A stretch of DNA of 64,000 nt from Sphingomonas colocasiae (GTDB lineage: Bacteria > Pseudomonadota > Alphaproteobacteria > Sphingomonadales > Sphingomonadaceae): NCBI RefSeq assembly GCF_019880585.1, contig NZ_JAINVV010000004.1, positions 372,001 through 436,000 on the forward strand, in the 5' to 3' direction. Below, in pieces: positions 19,365 to 29,877 of this stretch (position 1 is its first letter; the number at the start of each line of letters is the position of its first letter). Position numbers and translations under genes: made by a program. Below the pieces are notes generated by a model. That model was not told where the DNA came from and searched no databases. It worked only from the letters and a program-made list of their open reading frames with translations.

Positions 19365-20720
19365 ATGCGGATCTCCACCACCGCCCGGCTCGCCGCGCTC
19401 GCGGCGCTGCTGGTGTTCGCCTCGAACCTGGCGGTGATCGGCTATGTCCGCACCCAGACGCATGACGACACGGTCGCGCAGCTCGAAAGCGAGGTCGCCG
19501 AACAGGCGGACGCGTTGCAGGCGGTCTATCGCTCGGGCGGGGAGGGCGCGCTCGCCCGCGCCGTCTCCGCGCTGGCTGCCTCGGGCGACGAGGATCTGGT
19601 GGTGGCGCTGGCGGGGGCGGACGGGCGCGTCCGCCAGGGCAATCTGAAGGGGCCGCTCGCGATCGGCCGGCCCGCATCCTTCCGCATCGCGCCGCCCGCG
19701 CGCGACGCCGCGCCGTCGGGCTATGTGGTGCGCGCGGTGGGCGGCGGCTGGCTGCTGAGCGGCCGCCGCGCCGATGAAAGCCTGCTGCTCCAGCGCGCGC
19801 TGGAACGCGCCTTGCTCGTCTCGGGCGCGCTGTCGCTGCTGATGGGCGCGCTGGGCGGCGTCATCATCGCCTATTTCGTCGGGCGGCGGCTGCGCGTGAT
19901 CGCGGGCGTGGTCGACGCCGTGGCGGTGGGCGACCTGTCGCACCGCGCGCGCATCGTTTCGGGCGGCGACGCGTTCGACGCGCTCGCCGGCCGCGTCAAC
20001 ATGATGCTCGACCGGATCGAGGGGCTGATGCGCGAGCTTCAGCTTCTCACCAACAGCCTGGCGCACGACCTGCGTTCGCCCCTGTCGCGGCTGCGCGTGA
20101 AGGTGGAGCGCGCGGTCGCGCTCGACGACGGGCCGCAGCGCGACGCCGCGCTCAACGGGCTGATCCAGGAAACCGACATCATCATGCGCATGCTCTCCAC
20201 CCTGCTGGAGATCGGACGGCTGGAGACGATGCACGGCCGATCCCAGTTCGACTGGATCGAGCCCAGCGCGCTGGTGAGCAATCTGTGCGACATGTACGAG
20301 CCGGTGATGGAGGATGCGCGCATCGCGTTCTCCGCCGCGGTCGAGGGGCCGATCCTGCCGATGCGCGCGCATGGCGAGCTGCTGTCGCAGGCGCTGGCCA
20401 ATCTGGTCGACAACGCCATGCGCCACGGCTGCCAGGGCGATGGCGGCGACGCGATCGCGATCCGGCTCTCCGCGCATGGCAACGAACTGGTGCTGGCGGT
20501 GGAGGATCGCGGATCGGGCATCGCGCCGGAGGAGGAGGGGGAGGCGCGCCGCCGCTTCGGCCGACTCGACGCGGCCCGGTCACGGCCCGGCGCAGGACTC
20601 GGCCTCGCCCTTGTCGAAGCTGTCAGCAGGATGCATGGGGGGCGCCTGGAGCTGGCGAACAACGCGCCGGGGCTGGCGGCGCGGATGATTCTGCCCACCG
20701 GCCTTGCCGCGCTCGGCTGA
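19365..20720 (+). CDS. Sensor histidine kinase paired with the upstream regulator
   Basis: A 451-residue inner-membrane kinase. Order: a membrane segment at about 8-28, a periplasmic region of about 110 residues, a second segment at about 150-175, HAMP, a dimerisation domain with His234 (NSLAHDLRSPLSRL), and an ATPase domain with the N-box (QALANLVDNAMRHG, near 345-355), DRGSGI and the GAGLGLALV G2 box. The arrangement resembles QseC/TctE-type kinases. The start at ATG 19365 follows the regulator by five bases; a longer frame upstream is out of family. Confidence 0.92.
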   Translation: MRISTTARLAALAALLVFASNLAVIGYVRTQTHDDTVAQLESEVAEQADALQAVYRSGGEGALARAVSALAASGDEDLVVALAGADGRVRQGNLKGPLAIGRPASFRIAPPARDAAPSGYVVRAVGGGWLLSGRRADESLLLQRALERALLVSGALSLLMGALGGVIIAYFVGRRLRVIAGVVDAVAVGDLSHRARIVSGGDAFDALAGRVNMMLDRIEGLMRELQLLTNSLAHDLRSPLSRLRVKVERAVALDDGPQRDAALNGLIQETDIIMRMLSTLLEIGRLETMHGRSQFDWIEPSALVSNLCDMYEPVMEDARIAFSAAVEGPILPMRAHGELLSQALANLVDNAMRHGCQGDGGDAIAIRLSAHGNELVLAVEDRGSGIAPEEEGEARRRFGRLDAARSRPGAGLGLALVEAVSRMHGGRLELANNAPGLAARMILPTGLAALG

Positions 20721-20798
20721 AATCGCGGCTTCGGGGGCAAAACGATCCCGGATGCGGGCGCATCCGCCGGGCCGTGGCCGCGTGGAATCGGGCGCCGC

Positions 20799-20827
20799 TT
20801 GACTCTCTCGGGGTGCGGGCCTAAATC
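20799..20827 (+). promoter_or_regulatory. Promoter of the rpsM-rpsK-rpoA-rplQ operon
   Basis: TTGACTC (20799-20805), 14 bases, then CCTAAATC (20820-20827). This fits the housekeeping promoter pattern published for Caulobacter (TTGaCgS, 10-14 bases, GCtANAWC) at 6 of 7 and 7 of 8 positions. It also reads as a sigma-70 promoter with a weaker -10. It lies about 130 bases before rpsM, as expected for an operon detached from spc. Confidence 0.6.
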
Positions 20828-20831
20828 CAAC

Positions 20832-20898
20832 ACATTCCGAAACACCGGTTCCCGGCGGCGCTCTTGTGCGCTCGCCGATTTCTTGCGTTTCGGGATGT
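20832..20898 (+). promoter_or_regulatory. Nested stem-loop leader of the alpha operon
   Basis: Outer arms 20832-20843 and 20887-20898 pair over 12 positions with one G-U. Inside, 20853-20861 pairs with 20868-20877 (nine pairs, one bulged T) around a six-base loop. The structure would start at or next to the predicted transcription start and ends 56 bases before rpsM. In E. coli S4 regulates the alpha operon through a leader; here rpsD is absent from the operon, so the ligand, if any, is unknown. Confidence 0.5.
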
Positions 20899-20954
20899 CA
20901 CGCGATGAGATGGGCGGCCGTGCCAAAGCCGTTCGTGGAGCAGGAGAAAGAAGA

Positions 20955-21323
20955 ATGGCTCGTATTGCGGGTGTCAACATCCCGACCAACAAGCGCGTGC
21001 TGATCGCGCTTCAGTATATTCACGGTATCGGCCCGGCCAAGGCGAAGGAAATCACGGCGAAGCTGGGCATCACGCCCGAGCGCCGCGTCCAGGACCTGTC
21101 GGACCAGGAAGTGCTTCAGATCCGTGAGACGATCGACGCCGATCACACGGTGGAAGGCGATCTTCGTCGCGAGACCGCGATGAACATCAAGCGCCTGATG
21201 GACCTGGCCTGCTATCGCGGCCTGCGTCACCGTAAGGGTCTGCCCGTTCGCGGCCAGCGCACGCATACCAATGCGCGCACCCGCAAGGGCAAGGCGAAGC
21301 CGATCGCCGGCAAGAAGAAATAA
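20955..21323 (+). CDS. rpsM: 30S ribosomal protein S13
   Basis: A 122-residue head protein contacting P-site tRNA and large-subunit bridges. The start at ATG 20955 ([15 protein letters not shown]) follows AGGAGAAAG; an in-frame extension of 52 residues upstream is not S13-like. The C-terminus [16 protein letters not shown] is typical. It is the first gene of the alpha operon here. Confidence 0.97.
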   Translation: MARIAGVNIPTNKRVLIALQYIHGIGPAKAKEITAKLGITPERRVQDLSDQEVLQIRETIDADHTVEGDLRRETAMNIKRLMDLACYRGLRHRKGLPVRGQRTHTNARTRKGKAKPIAGKKK

Positions 21324-21348
21324 GCCTTCCAGGTCAGGATAACAGCAA

Positions 21349-21738
21349 ATGGCACGTGAACCGCAGCGCCTTCGCCGTCGCGAGCGCAAGAACATCACCT
21401 CCGGCGTCGCCCATGTGAACGCCAGCTTCAACAACACGATGATCACCATCACCGATGCGCAGGGGAATGCGATCTCCTGGTCGTCCGCCGGCATGATGGG
21501 CTTCAAGGGCAGCCGCAAGTCGACGCCCTATGCCGCCCAGGTCGCCGCCGAGGACGCGGGCAAGAAGGCCGCCGAGCACGGCGTCCGCACGCTCGAGGTC
21601 GAGGTGAAGGGTCCGGGTTCGGGCCGTGAATCGGCGCTCCGCGCGCTGCAGGCGGTCGGGTTCAACATCACGTCGATCCGCGACGTGACGCCGATCCCGC
21701 ACAACGGCGTGCGCCCCTCCAAGCGTCGTCGCGTCTGA
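21349..21738 (+). CDS. rpsK: 30S ribosomal protein S11
   Basis: A 129-residue platform protein near the mRNA exit. It contains the conserved [16 protein letters not shown] and the C-terminal [18 protein letters not shown]. It follows rpsM by 25 bases and is followed by a hairpin and rpoA. rpsD is not present between them. Confidence 0.97.
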   Translation: MAREPQRLRRRERKNITSGVAHVNASFNNTMITITDAQGNAISWSSAGMMGFKGSRKSTPYAAQVAAEDAGKKAAEHGVRTLEVEVKGPGSGRESALRALQAVGFNITSIRDVTPIPHNGVRPSKRRRV

Positions 21739-21742
21739 TCCC

Positions 21743-21770
21743 AGAACGCCGTGCGGCCGCGCGGCGTTCT
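21743..21770 (+). other. Hairpin between rpsK and rpoA
   Basis: Arms 21743-21751 and 21762-21770 are exact 9-bp complements around a GC-rich loop, four bases after the rpsK stop and followed by a weakly T-rich stretch. It could act as an attenuator adjusting the ratio of RNA polymerase alpha to ribosomal proteins. Confidence 0.5.
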
Positions 21771-21823
21771 CGCAATTTATCCCGGCGGGCCGCTCGCGCC
21801 CGCCCAAAGCCAAGGGGAAGCCC

Positions 21824-22885
21824 GTGTCTGTCAATGCAAAGAACTGGCAGGAAATGAAGAAGCCCAATGGCCTCGAGAAGAAAGCAGGCGGTGACAGCAA
21901 GCGCAAGGCGACCTTCGTCGCCGAACCGCTGGAGCGCGGCTTCGGTCTGACGCTCGGCAACGCGCTGCGCCGCGTGCTGCTCTCGTCGCTCCAGGGCGCC
22001 GCGGTCACCTCGATCCGGATCGAGAACGTGCTCCACGAGTTCTCCAGCCTCGCCGGCGTGCGCGAGGACGTGACGGACATCGTGCTGAACGTGAAGCAGG
22101 TCGCGCTCAAGATGGAAGGCGAAGGCCCCAAGCGGCTCCAGCTTTCCGCGACCGGCCCGGCGGAAGTGACCGCCGGCATGATCTCGGTTTCGGGCGACAT
22201 CGAAGTGATGAATCCCGATCTGGTGATCTGCCACCTCGACGATGGCGCGACGCTCAACATGGAACTGACCGCCGATGTCGGCAAGGGCTATGTTCCCGCC
22301 GCCGCCAACCGCCCGGCTGACGCTCCGATCGGCCTGATCCCGATCGACGCGCTCTACTCGCCGGTGCGCCAGGTGGCGTACAAGGTGGAGAACACCCGCG
22401 TCGGCCAGGAACTCGATTTCGACAAGCTCACGCTGAACATCGACACCGACGGCACCGTGACGCCCGAGGACGCCGTGGCCTATGCCGCGCGCATCCTGCA
22501 GGACCAGCTTCAGCTCTTCGTCCATTTCGACGATCAGATGATCCAGTCCTCGGCCCCGATCGGCATGGCCGCGCCCTCCGCTTCGGAAGGCGAGAGCGAC
22601 ACCAACCAGATCAACCGCTACCTGCTCAAGAAGGTGGACGAGCTGGAACTGTCGGTCCGTTCGGCGAACTGCCTCAAGAACGACAACATCATCTATATCG
22701 GCGATCTCGTGCAGAAGACCGAGGCGGAGATGCTGCGCACGCCGAATTTCGGCCGCAAGTCGCTCAACGAGATCAAGGAAGTGCTTTCCAGCATGGGGCT
22801 GCGCCTCGGCATGGAAATCCCCGGCTGGCCGCCCGAGAATATCGAGGAAATGGCCAAGAAGCTGGAACAGGAGATCATGGGCTGA
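21824..22885 (+). CDS. rpoA: DNA-directed RNA polymerase alpha subunit
   Basis: The alpha dimer scaffolds RNA polymerase assembly and binds UP elements and activators. The 353-residue protein starts at GTG 21824 after AAGGGGAA. The N-terminal domain has the conserved [18 protein letters not shown], and the C-terminal domain has [14 protein letters not shown] and [17 protein letters not shown]. It sits in the usual place before rplQ. Confidence 0.98.
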   Translation: MSVNAKNWQEMKKPNGLEKKAGGDSKRKATFVAEPLERGFGLTLGNALRRVLLSSLQGAAVTSIRIENVLHEFSSLAGVREDVTDIVLNVKQVALKMEGEGPKRLQLSATGPAEVTAGMISVSGDIEVMNPDLVICHLDDGATLNMELTADVGKGYVPAAANRPADAPIGLIPIDALYSPVRQVAYKVENTRVGQELDFDKLTLNIDTDGTVTPEDAVAYAARILQDQLQLFVHFDDQMIQSSAPIGMAAPSASEGESDTNQINRYLLKKVDELELSVRSANCLKNDNIIYIGDLVQKTEAEMLRTPNFGRKSLNEIKEVLSSMGLRLGMEIPGWPPENIEEMAKKLEQEIMG

Positions 22886-22892
22886 CGCCCAT

Positions 22893-23047
22893 CGGGTCGA
22901 AGCCTGGCTTCGACCCGGATTTCCGGCTTCGCATTCCGGCAAAGGCCGGAATGACGAGACGATTTCAAGGGTTTTCGGCGGTGGCCCGTTTCGCACCGCC
23001 TGGTCCGGGGTACCAGCGGGTCCCCATCGAAGTACCACTTTGATGGG
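22893..23047 (+). promoter_or_regulatory. Repeat-containing structured spacer between rpoA and rplQ
   Basis: The 202-base gap holds an 11-bp perfect hairpin (22893-22903/22907-22917), a 9-bp hairpin resembling the window's CATTCC-type palindromes (22932-22940/22945-22953), and an 11-bp stem with one mismatch (23023-23033/23037-23047). GAAGGAAG precedes rplQ. The first may end or stabilise the rpoA message, the second is probably a dispersed repeat, and the third is a candidate leader element for rplQ. Confidence 0.5.
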
Positions 23048-23087
23048 TTCGCTATACGGCCCCCGAACGAACTGAAGGAAGATTACC

Positions 23088-23510
23088 ATGCGTCATCGCG
23101 TCGGCGGCCGTAAGCTGCAGCGTACCTCGTCCCATCGCGCGGCCCTGTTCCGCAACATGGCGGCGGCGCTCATCAAGCATGAGCAGATCCTGACCACCAC
23201 CGCCAAGGCCAAGGAGCTTCGCCCCTATGTGGAGAAGCTGATCACGCTGGCGAAGAAGGGCGGCCTGTCGAACCGCCGCCTGGCGCATGCCCGGCTGCTC
23301 GACGACACCCAGCTCAAGAAGCTCTTCGAGGTGCTGGCCGATCGCTACAAGGATCGCAACGGCGGCTATACCCGCATCATCAAGGCCGGCTTCCGCGCTT
23401 CGGACGCGGCGGCGGTCGCCTATATCGAACTCGTCGACCGCGACGTGAGCGCCAAGGGCCAAGATTCCGGCCCGGTGCTGAGCGACGACGACTATGCCGA
23501 CGCGGCCTGA
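23088..23510 (+). CDS. rplQ: 50S ribosomal protein L17
   Basis: A 140-residue large-subunit protein near the tunnel exit. It starts [20 protein letters not shown] and contains [23 protein letters not shown], both diagnostic. It is the last gene of the alpha operon and is followed by a strong terminator. Confidence 0.97.
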   Translation: MRHRVGGRKLQRTSSHRAALFRNMAAALIKHEQILTTTAKAKELRPYVEKLITLAKKGGLSNRRLAHARLLDDTQLKKLFEVLADRYKDRNGGYTRIIKAGFRASDAAAVAYIELVDRDVSAKGQDSGPVLSDDDYADAA

Positions 23511-23538
23511 GCCGCTGAGGGCATAGCCTGAAGATCAG

Positions 23539-23567
23539 GGGCCTCGCGGAAACGCGGGGCCCTTTTT
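23539..23567 (+). terminator. Rho-independent terminator of the alpha operon
   Basis: Arms 23539-23548 and 23553-23562 form ten pairs (one G-U) closed by a GAAA tetraloop and followed by five T. It is the clearest terminator in the window and lies 29 bases after rplQ. Confidence 0.9.
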
Positions 23568-23663
23568 CGTTGTGACGCGCGTCCGCCGATCGGCAGCCGA
23601 TGGTGGATTCCTCCCCCTGAATTGCTCTACTCTCCCGGGCAGTTGTTCTGGAGACGATATTCG

Positions 23664-25805
<2,142 letters not shown>

Positions 25806-25849
25806 ATAGGGGCTCGCCGAAGCTGTATTGATCATCTAGTACAGCGAGT

Positions 25850-27886
25850 GTGACAGAGTCCGCTACGCCCGTTCCGCCGTTTCCGGAGGACAGGACCAAT
25901 CCGGCGCCCGGCGCCGTGCCGATCGAAGCGCCGGCGCCAAGCCCCTGGCCGCGCCGCCGCAAGATTATCAAGCGTTGCCTGCTCGGGCTGCTGATCGTCT
26001 TCATGCTGCTGTTCGCCTGGCTGGCGGTGACGGCGCCGCTCTCCCGCTCGCTCCAGCCGATCGCGCCGCCCAGCATCACCTTGCTGTCGGCGGACGGCAA
26101 GCCGATCGCGCGCAAGGGCGCGATCATCGACAAGCCGGTGGTGATCGCCCAGCTTCCCGAACATGTGCCGCAGGCCTTCCTCGCGATCGAGGATCGCCGC
26201 TTCTACAATCATCTCGGCATCGATCCGATCGCGATCGCGCGCGCGGCCTGGCGCAACCTGCTGGCCGGCGGCGTGCGCGAGGGCGGCAGCACCATCACCC
26301 AGCAGCTCGCCAAGGTGGCGTTCCTCAATGCCGACCGCACCGCCGCGCGCAAGCTGCGCGAGGTGCTGATCGCCTTCTGGCTGGAAGCGTGGCTGAGCAA
26401 GGACGAGATCCTGGCGCGCTATCTGTCGAACGTCTATTTCGGCGACAATGTCTATGGCCTGCGCGCCGCCTCGCTCCATTATTTCAACCGCGAGCCCGAA
26501 AAGCTGAGCACCGGCCAGGCGGCGATGCTGGCGGGGCTGCTCAAGGCGCCCAGCCGGCTGGCGCCCACCGTCAACCTGAAGGGCGCGCGCGATCGCGCCG
26601 CCGTCGTCGCCGATGCGATGGTGGAGGCGGGCTATCTCAAACAGGCCGAACGCGATGCGATGGCGCCGGTGAAGCTGAACGTCCGTCCGGTGAAGACGAT
26701 GGCGACGGGCACCTATTTCGCCGATTGGGTGCTGCCGGAGGCGCGCGACCGGTCCGGCCAGGTCTATGAACAGCAGACGGTGACGACCACGCTCGACAGC
26801 GGGCTCCAGCGCATGGCGGAACAGGCGGTGCGCCGCGCCGCGCTGGGCGGCGCGGAAGTCGCGATGGTGGTGATGCGGCCCGACGGCACCGTCGTCGCCA
26901 TGGTCGGCGGCAAGCGCTACAGCGACGGCGCGTTCAACCGCGCGACGCAGGCGCGGCGCCAGCCGGGCTCCACCTTCAAGCTGTTCGTCTATCTGGCGGC
27001 GCTGCGCGAGGGCATGACGCCGGATACGATGATCGCCGACGAACCGGTGACGATCGGCGACTATACGCCGCGCAACGATGGCGGCCGCTATCGCGGGCAG
27101 ATTTCGCTGCGCCAGGCCTTCGCCTGGTCGAGCAATGTCGCGGCGGTGCGGCTGGCGGAGCAGGTGGGGCAGGAGGATGTCGTCCGCGCCGCGCGCGATC
27201 TGGGCGTCACCAGCCCGCTCCATACCGAACCCAGCATGGCGCTCGGCACCTCGGGCATGACCTTGCTCGAACTGACCTCCGCCTATGCCGCCGTCGCGGG
27301 CAATCGCTATCCGGTGAAGGCGCACGGCCTGCCCGATGCGGAACGGACCTGGTTCGCCAAGCTGGTCGACCGGCAGCGCACGCTGGGCGACGACACGCAC
27401 GAGATGATGCTGGAACTGCTTTCGGCGGCCGCGAACAACGGCACCGGGCGTTCGGCGGCGCTGCGCACGCGCACCTATGGCAAGACGGGCACGACGCAGG
27501 ACAATCGCGACGCGATCTTCGTCGGCTTCGCGGGCGATCTGGTGACGGGCGTGTGGGTCGGCAATGACGACAACAGCCCGCTGGGCGGGGTCGCGGGCGG
27601 CGGGCTGCCCGCGCGGATCTGGCGCGATTTCATGGGCCGCGCGCTCAACGACGCGCCGCCGCCCGTCGCCGTCGAGGCCGAACCGGACAATGGCCTGGAT
27701 CTCGATCTCGGCAATATGGCGATCAACGCGCAGATCGGCGATGTCGAGCTGGGCATCGATCTGGGCAACGAGACGCTGCGCATCCGCGGGCCGCGCGACG
27801 ACGCGCCTGCGCCGCCCGAACGCCGCGTGCAGCCGCCGGTGCTGCCGCCGCCCAGCGAGAATGACGGGCCAGCCGAACGAAGATAG
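25850..27886 (+). CDS. Class A penicillin-binding protein
   Basis: A bifunctional peptidoglycan synthase of 678 residues starting at GTG 25850. A Pro-rich cytoplasmic tail is followed by a membrane segment at about 40-62, a GT51 transglycosylase domain with Glu114 (AIEDRRFYNHLGID) and GGSTITQQLAK, and a transpeptidase domain with Ser374-x-x-Lys377 (QPGSTFK), Ser427-Ser-Asn429 and Lys545-Thr-Gly (YGKTGTTQD). The C-terminal tail is acidic then Pro-rich. It is shorter than E. coli PBP1a and lacks that protein's extra middle domain, so it is called by class only. Confidence 0.92.
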   Translation: MTESATPVPPFPEDRTNPAPGAVPIEAPAPSPWPRRRKIIKRCLLGLLIVFMLLFAWLAVTAPLSRSLQPIAPPSITLLSADGKPIARKGAIIDKPVVIAQLPEHVPQAFLAIEDRRFYNHLGIDPIAIARAAWRNLLAGGVREGGSTITQQLAKVAFLNADRTAARKLREVLIAFWLEAWLSKDEILARYLSNVYFGDNVYGLRAASLHYFNREPEKLSTGQAAMLAGLLKAPSRLAPTVNLKGARDRAAVVADAMVEAGYLKQAERDAMAPVKLNVRPVKTMATGTYFADWVLPEARDRSGQVYEQQTVTTTLDSGLQRMAEQAVRRAALGGAEVAMVVMRPDGTVVAMVGGKRYSDGAFNRATQARRQPGSTFKLFVYLAALREGMTPDTMIADEPVTIGDYTPRNDGGRYRGQISLRQAFAWSSNVAAVRLAEQVGQEDVVRAARDLGVTSPLHTEPSMALGTSGMTLLELTSAYAAVAGNRYPVKAHGLPDAERTWFAKLVDRQRTLGDDTHEMMLELLSAAANNGTGRSAALRTRTYGKTGTTQDNRDAIFVGFAGDLVTGVWVGNDDNSPLGGVAGGGLPARIWRDFMGRALNDAPPPVAVEAEPDNGLDLDLGNMAINAQIGDVELGIDLGNETLRIRGPRDDAPAPPERRVQPPVLPPPSENDGPAERR

Positions 27887-27904
27887 CGGTTTTCTTTCAC
27901 CGTG

Positions 27905-27984
27905 CGTTCCGACTGAGCTTGTCGAAGCCCCGTACTTCTTTACTGCATGGCGTTTCGGATCGTGCGACAGGCCCGGCCGAACGG
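27905..27984. repeat. Dispersed palindromic repeat pair, family A copy 1
   Basis: Segment 27905-27930 matches the motif also seen at 50705-50730 (GTTCGGGCTGAGCCTGTCGA in its best copy), and 27962-27984 is a diverged inverted copy. The pair lies just before the preferred DctA start. Confidence 0.7.
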
Positions 27985-28018
27985 GGGGAAACGCGATGGT
28001 GAACGGAGCGGGCAGGAC

Positions 28019-29329
28019 ATGGTGACGCCGGTTGCGACCGAATATGGCGTGGAGGCCGCGCCGCGACGGCGGCGGCTGGCCGGCCAGCTTTACGTGCAGG
28101 TGCTGATCGCGATCGTGCTGGGCGCGACGCTCGGCCATTTCTGGCCCGATGTCGGGGAGTCGCTGAAACCGCTGGGCGACGGCTTCATCAAGCTGGTGAA
28201 GATGATCATCGCGCCCGTCATCTTCCTGACGCTGGTGACGGGCATCGCGGGCATGAAGGAGATCGCCTCGGTCGGCCGCGTCGCCGGCAAGGCCTTCGCC
28301 TATTTCCTGTTCTTCTCCACCCTGGCGCTGATCGTCGGGCTGATCGTCGCCAATCTCGTCCAGCCCGGCGCGGGCATGAACATCGATCCGGCGACGCTCG
28401 ACAAGGGCGCGGTGGCCGATTTCAGCGCCAAGGCGCACGAAACCAGCATCACCGGCTTCCTGCTGGCGATCATTCCGGACACGATGGTCTCCGCGCTCAC
28501 CGGCGGATCGATCCTGCAGGTGCTGTTCGTCGCCATCCTGTTCGGCATCTCGCTGTCGCTGGTGGGCGAACCCGCCCAGCCCGTGCTCGAATTTCTCGAG
28601 CGCGTCTCGCTCGTCGTCTTCCGCCTCGTCGGCATATTGATGCGCGCCGCGCCGATCGGCGCGTTCGGCGCGATCGCCTTCACCATCGGCGCCTATGGCA
28701 TCCAGTCGCTGGTCAATCTGGGCGCGCTGGTCGCGACCTTCTACCTGACGTCGCTGATCTTCGTGCTCGGCGTGCTCGGCGTGGTCGCGCGGCTGAACGG
28801 CTTCTCGATCCTGAAGCTGATCCGCTATCTGAAGGCGGAATTGCTGCTGGTGCTCGGCACGTCCTCGTCGGAAGCCGCGCTGCCGAACCTGATCGACAAG
28901 ATGGAGCGCGCGGGCTGCGCGCGGCCGGTGGTCGGGCTGGTGGTGCCGACCGGCTATTCCTTCAACCTGGACGGCACCAATATCTACATGACGCTCGCCG
29001 CGCTGTTCATCGCACAGGCGTGCAATGTCGATCTGTCGCTGGGCGACCAGATCGCGCTGCTGCTGGTCGCGATGATCAGTTCGAAGGGGGCGGCGGGCGT
29101 GACGGGCGCGGGCTTCATCACGCTGGCGGCGACGCTCTCGATCGTGCCGTCGGTGCCTGTCGCGGGCATGACGCTGATCCTGGGCATCGATCGCTTCATG
29201 AGCGAATGCCGCAGCCTGACCAACTTCATCGGCAACGCGGTCGCCACCGTCGTCGTCGCGCGGTGGGACAACGCGCTGGACCGCGACGCGCTCAACCGCG
29301 CGCTGAACGGAGACGGCCCGGCGGCCTGA
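28019..29329 (+). CDS. dctA: C4-dicarboxylate/cation symporter, DctA type
   Basis: Imports succinate, fumarate or malate with cations across the inner membrane. The start at ATG 28019 ([10 protein letters not shown]) gives 436 residues, the family size; an earlier ATG at 27947 would run through a palindromic repeat and is rejected. Signature regions include [53 protein letters not shown] and the substrate-site segments [18 protein letters not shown] and [16 protein letters not shown]. Confidence 0.92.
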   Translation: MVTPVATEYGVEAAPRRRRLAGQLYVQVLIAIVLGATLGHFWPDVGESLKPLGDGFIKLVKMIIAPVIFLTLVTGIAGMKEIASVGRVAGKAFAYFLFFSTLALIVGLIVANLVQPGAGMNIDPATLDKGAVADFSAKAHETSITGFLLAIIPDTMVSALTGGSILQVLFVAILFGISLSLVGEPAQPVLEFLERVSLVVFRLVGILMRAAPIGAFGAIAFTIGAYGIQSLVNLGALVATFYLTSLIFVLGVLGVVARLNGFSILKLIRYLKAELLLVLGTSSSEAALPNLIDKMERAGCARPVVGLVVPTGYSFNLDGTNIYMTLAALFIAQACNVDLSLGDQIALLLVAMISSKGAAGVTGAGFITLAATLSIVPSVPVAGMTLILGIDRFMSECRSLTNFIGNAVATVVVARWDNALDRDALNRALNGDGPAA

Positions 29330-29409
29330 CGGCAAGTTTTTCCGAGACGTGAACGCTTTGCCGCGCCGGTGCGTTGGCGGGTGGAGCGGGTCATGGAGGA
29401 GGAACGACC

Positions 29410-29679
29410 ATGCCGCGTGGCGACAAGAGCAGCTATACCGACAAGCAGAAGCGCAAGGCCGAACATATCGAGCAAGGCTATGAGGATCGCGGCGTCGGCC
29501 ATGCGGAGGCGGAGCGCCGCGCCTGGGCGACGGTGAACAAGGATTCCGGCGGCGGCAACAAGTCCGGATCGGGCCGGGGCCGCAAGGGCGCCGCCGCATC
29601 CAGCCGCCGCGCCGCCGCCGATCGCTCCGCCGCCGCCAGGAAAGGCTGGGAAACGCGGCGCAAGCGCGCGGGCGGGTGA
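29410..29679 (+). CDS. Small basic protein of the PRGDKSxYTxKQKRKAEHI family
   Basis: An 89-residue protein starting at ATG 29410 after a strong GGAGGAAC. The N-terminal half (PRGDKSSYTDKQKRKAEHIE, then ERRAWATVNK) matches a widespread small family often labelled plasmid stabilisation protein, a label without solid functional support. The C-terminal half is low-complexity Gly, Ser, Arg, Lys and Ala with SGRGRKGAAA, suggesting nucleic-acid binding. The gene stands alone. Confidence 0.75.
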   Translation: MPRGDKSSYTDKQKRKAEHIEQGYEDRGVGHAEAERRAWATVNKDSGGGNKSGSGRGRKGAAASSRRAAADRSAAARKGWETRRKRAGG

Positions 29680-29705
29680 GAGACACCCACCTGACCAACC
29701 TCACC

Positions 29706-29795
29706 GTCGCTCCAGCGAAAGCTCGAGCCCATACGATGCCTGCACGTCCACCGCTGCCCGACGATCGCATGGGCTCCAGCTTTCGCTGGAGCGAC
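29706..29795. repeat. Inverted repeat pair between the small basic gene and ltaE
   Basis: Segments 29706-29732 and 29769-29795 are 27-bp inverted copies with one mismatch, each containing a smaller palindrome (CCAGCGAAAGCTGG type). The core resembles the repeat at 41466 and 41927. The pair may terminate the upstream transcript. Confidence 0.75.
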
Positions 29796-29877
29796 AGGGG
29801 CGCCCCCTTCGCCCACAGATGCCATCACGCGCCAACTGGCCGTTGACCTGAACCGCCAAGGCCAGCAATGGGCGCTC

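Noticed and set aside
27947-28018. Earlier ATG for the DctA gene
   Set aside because: It would translate through a dispersed palindromic repeat and add 24 residues not seen in the family.
25832-29770. A 1312-codon open frame on the minus strand
   Set aside because: It lies antisense to a penicillin-binding protein and DctA, both with full motifs. Its translation is His/Arg/Asp-rich with no domain. This is the usual artefact of high-GC codon bias.
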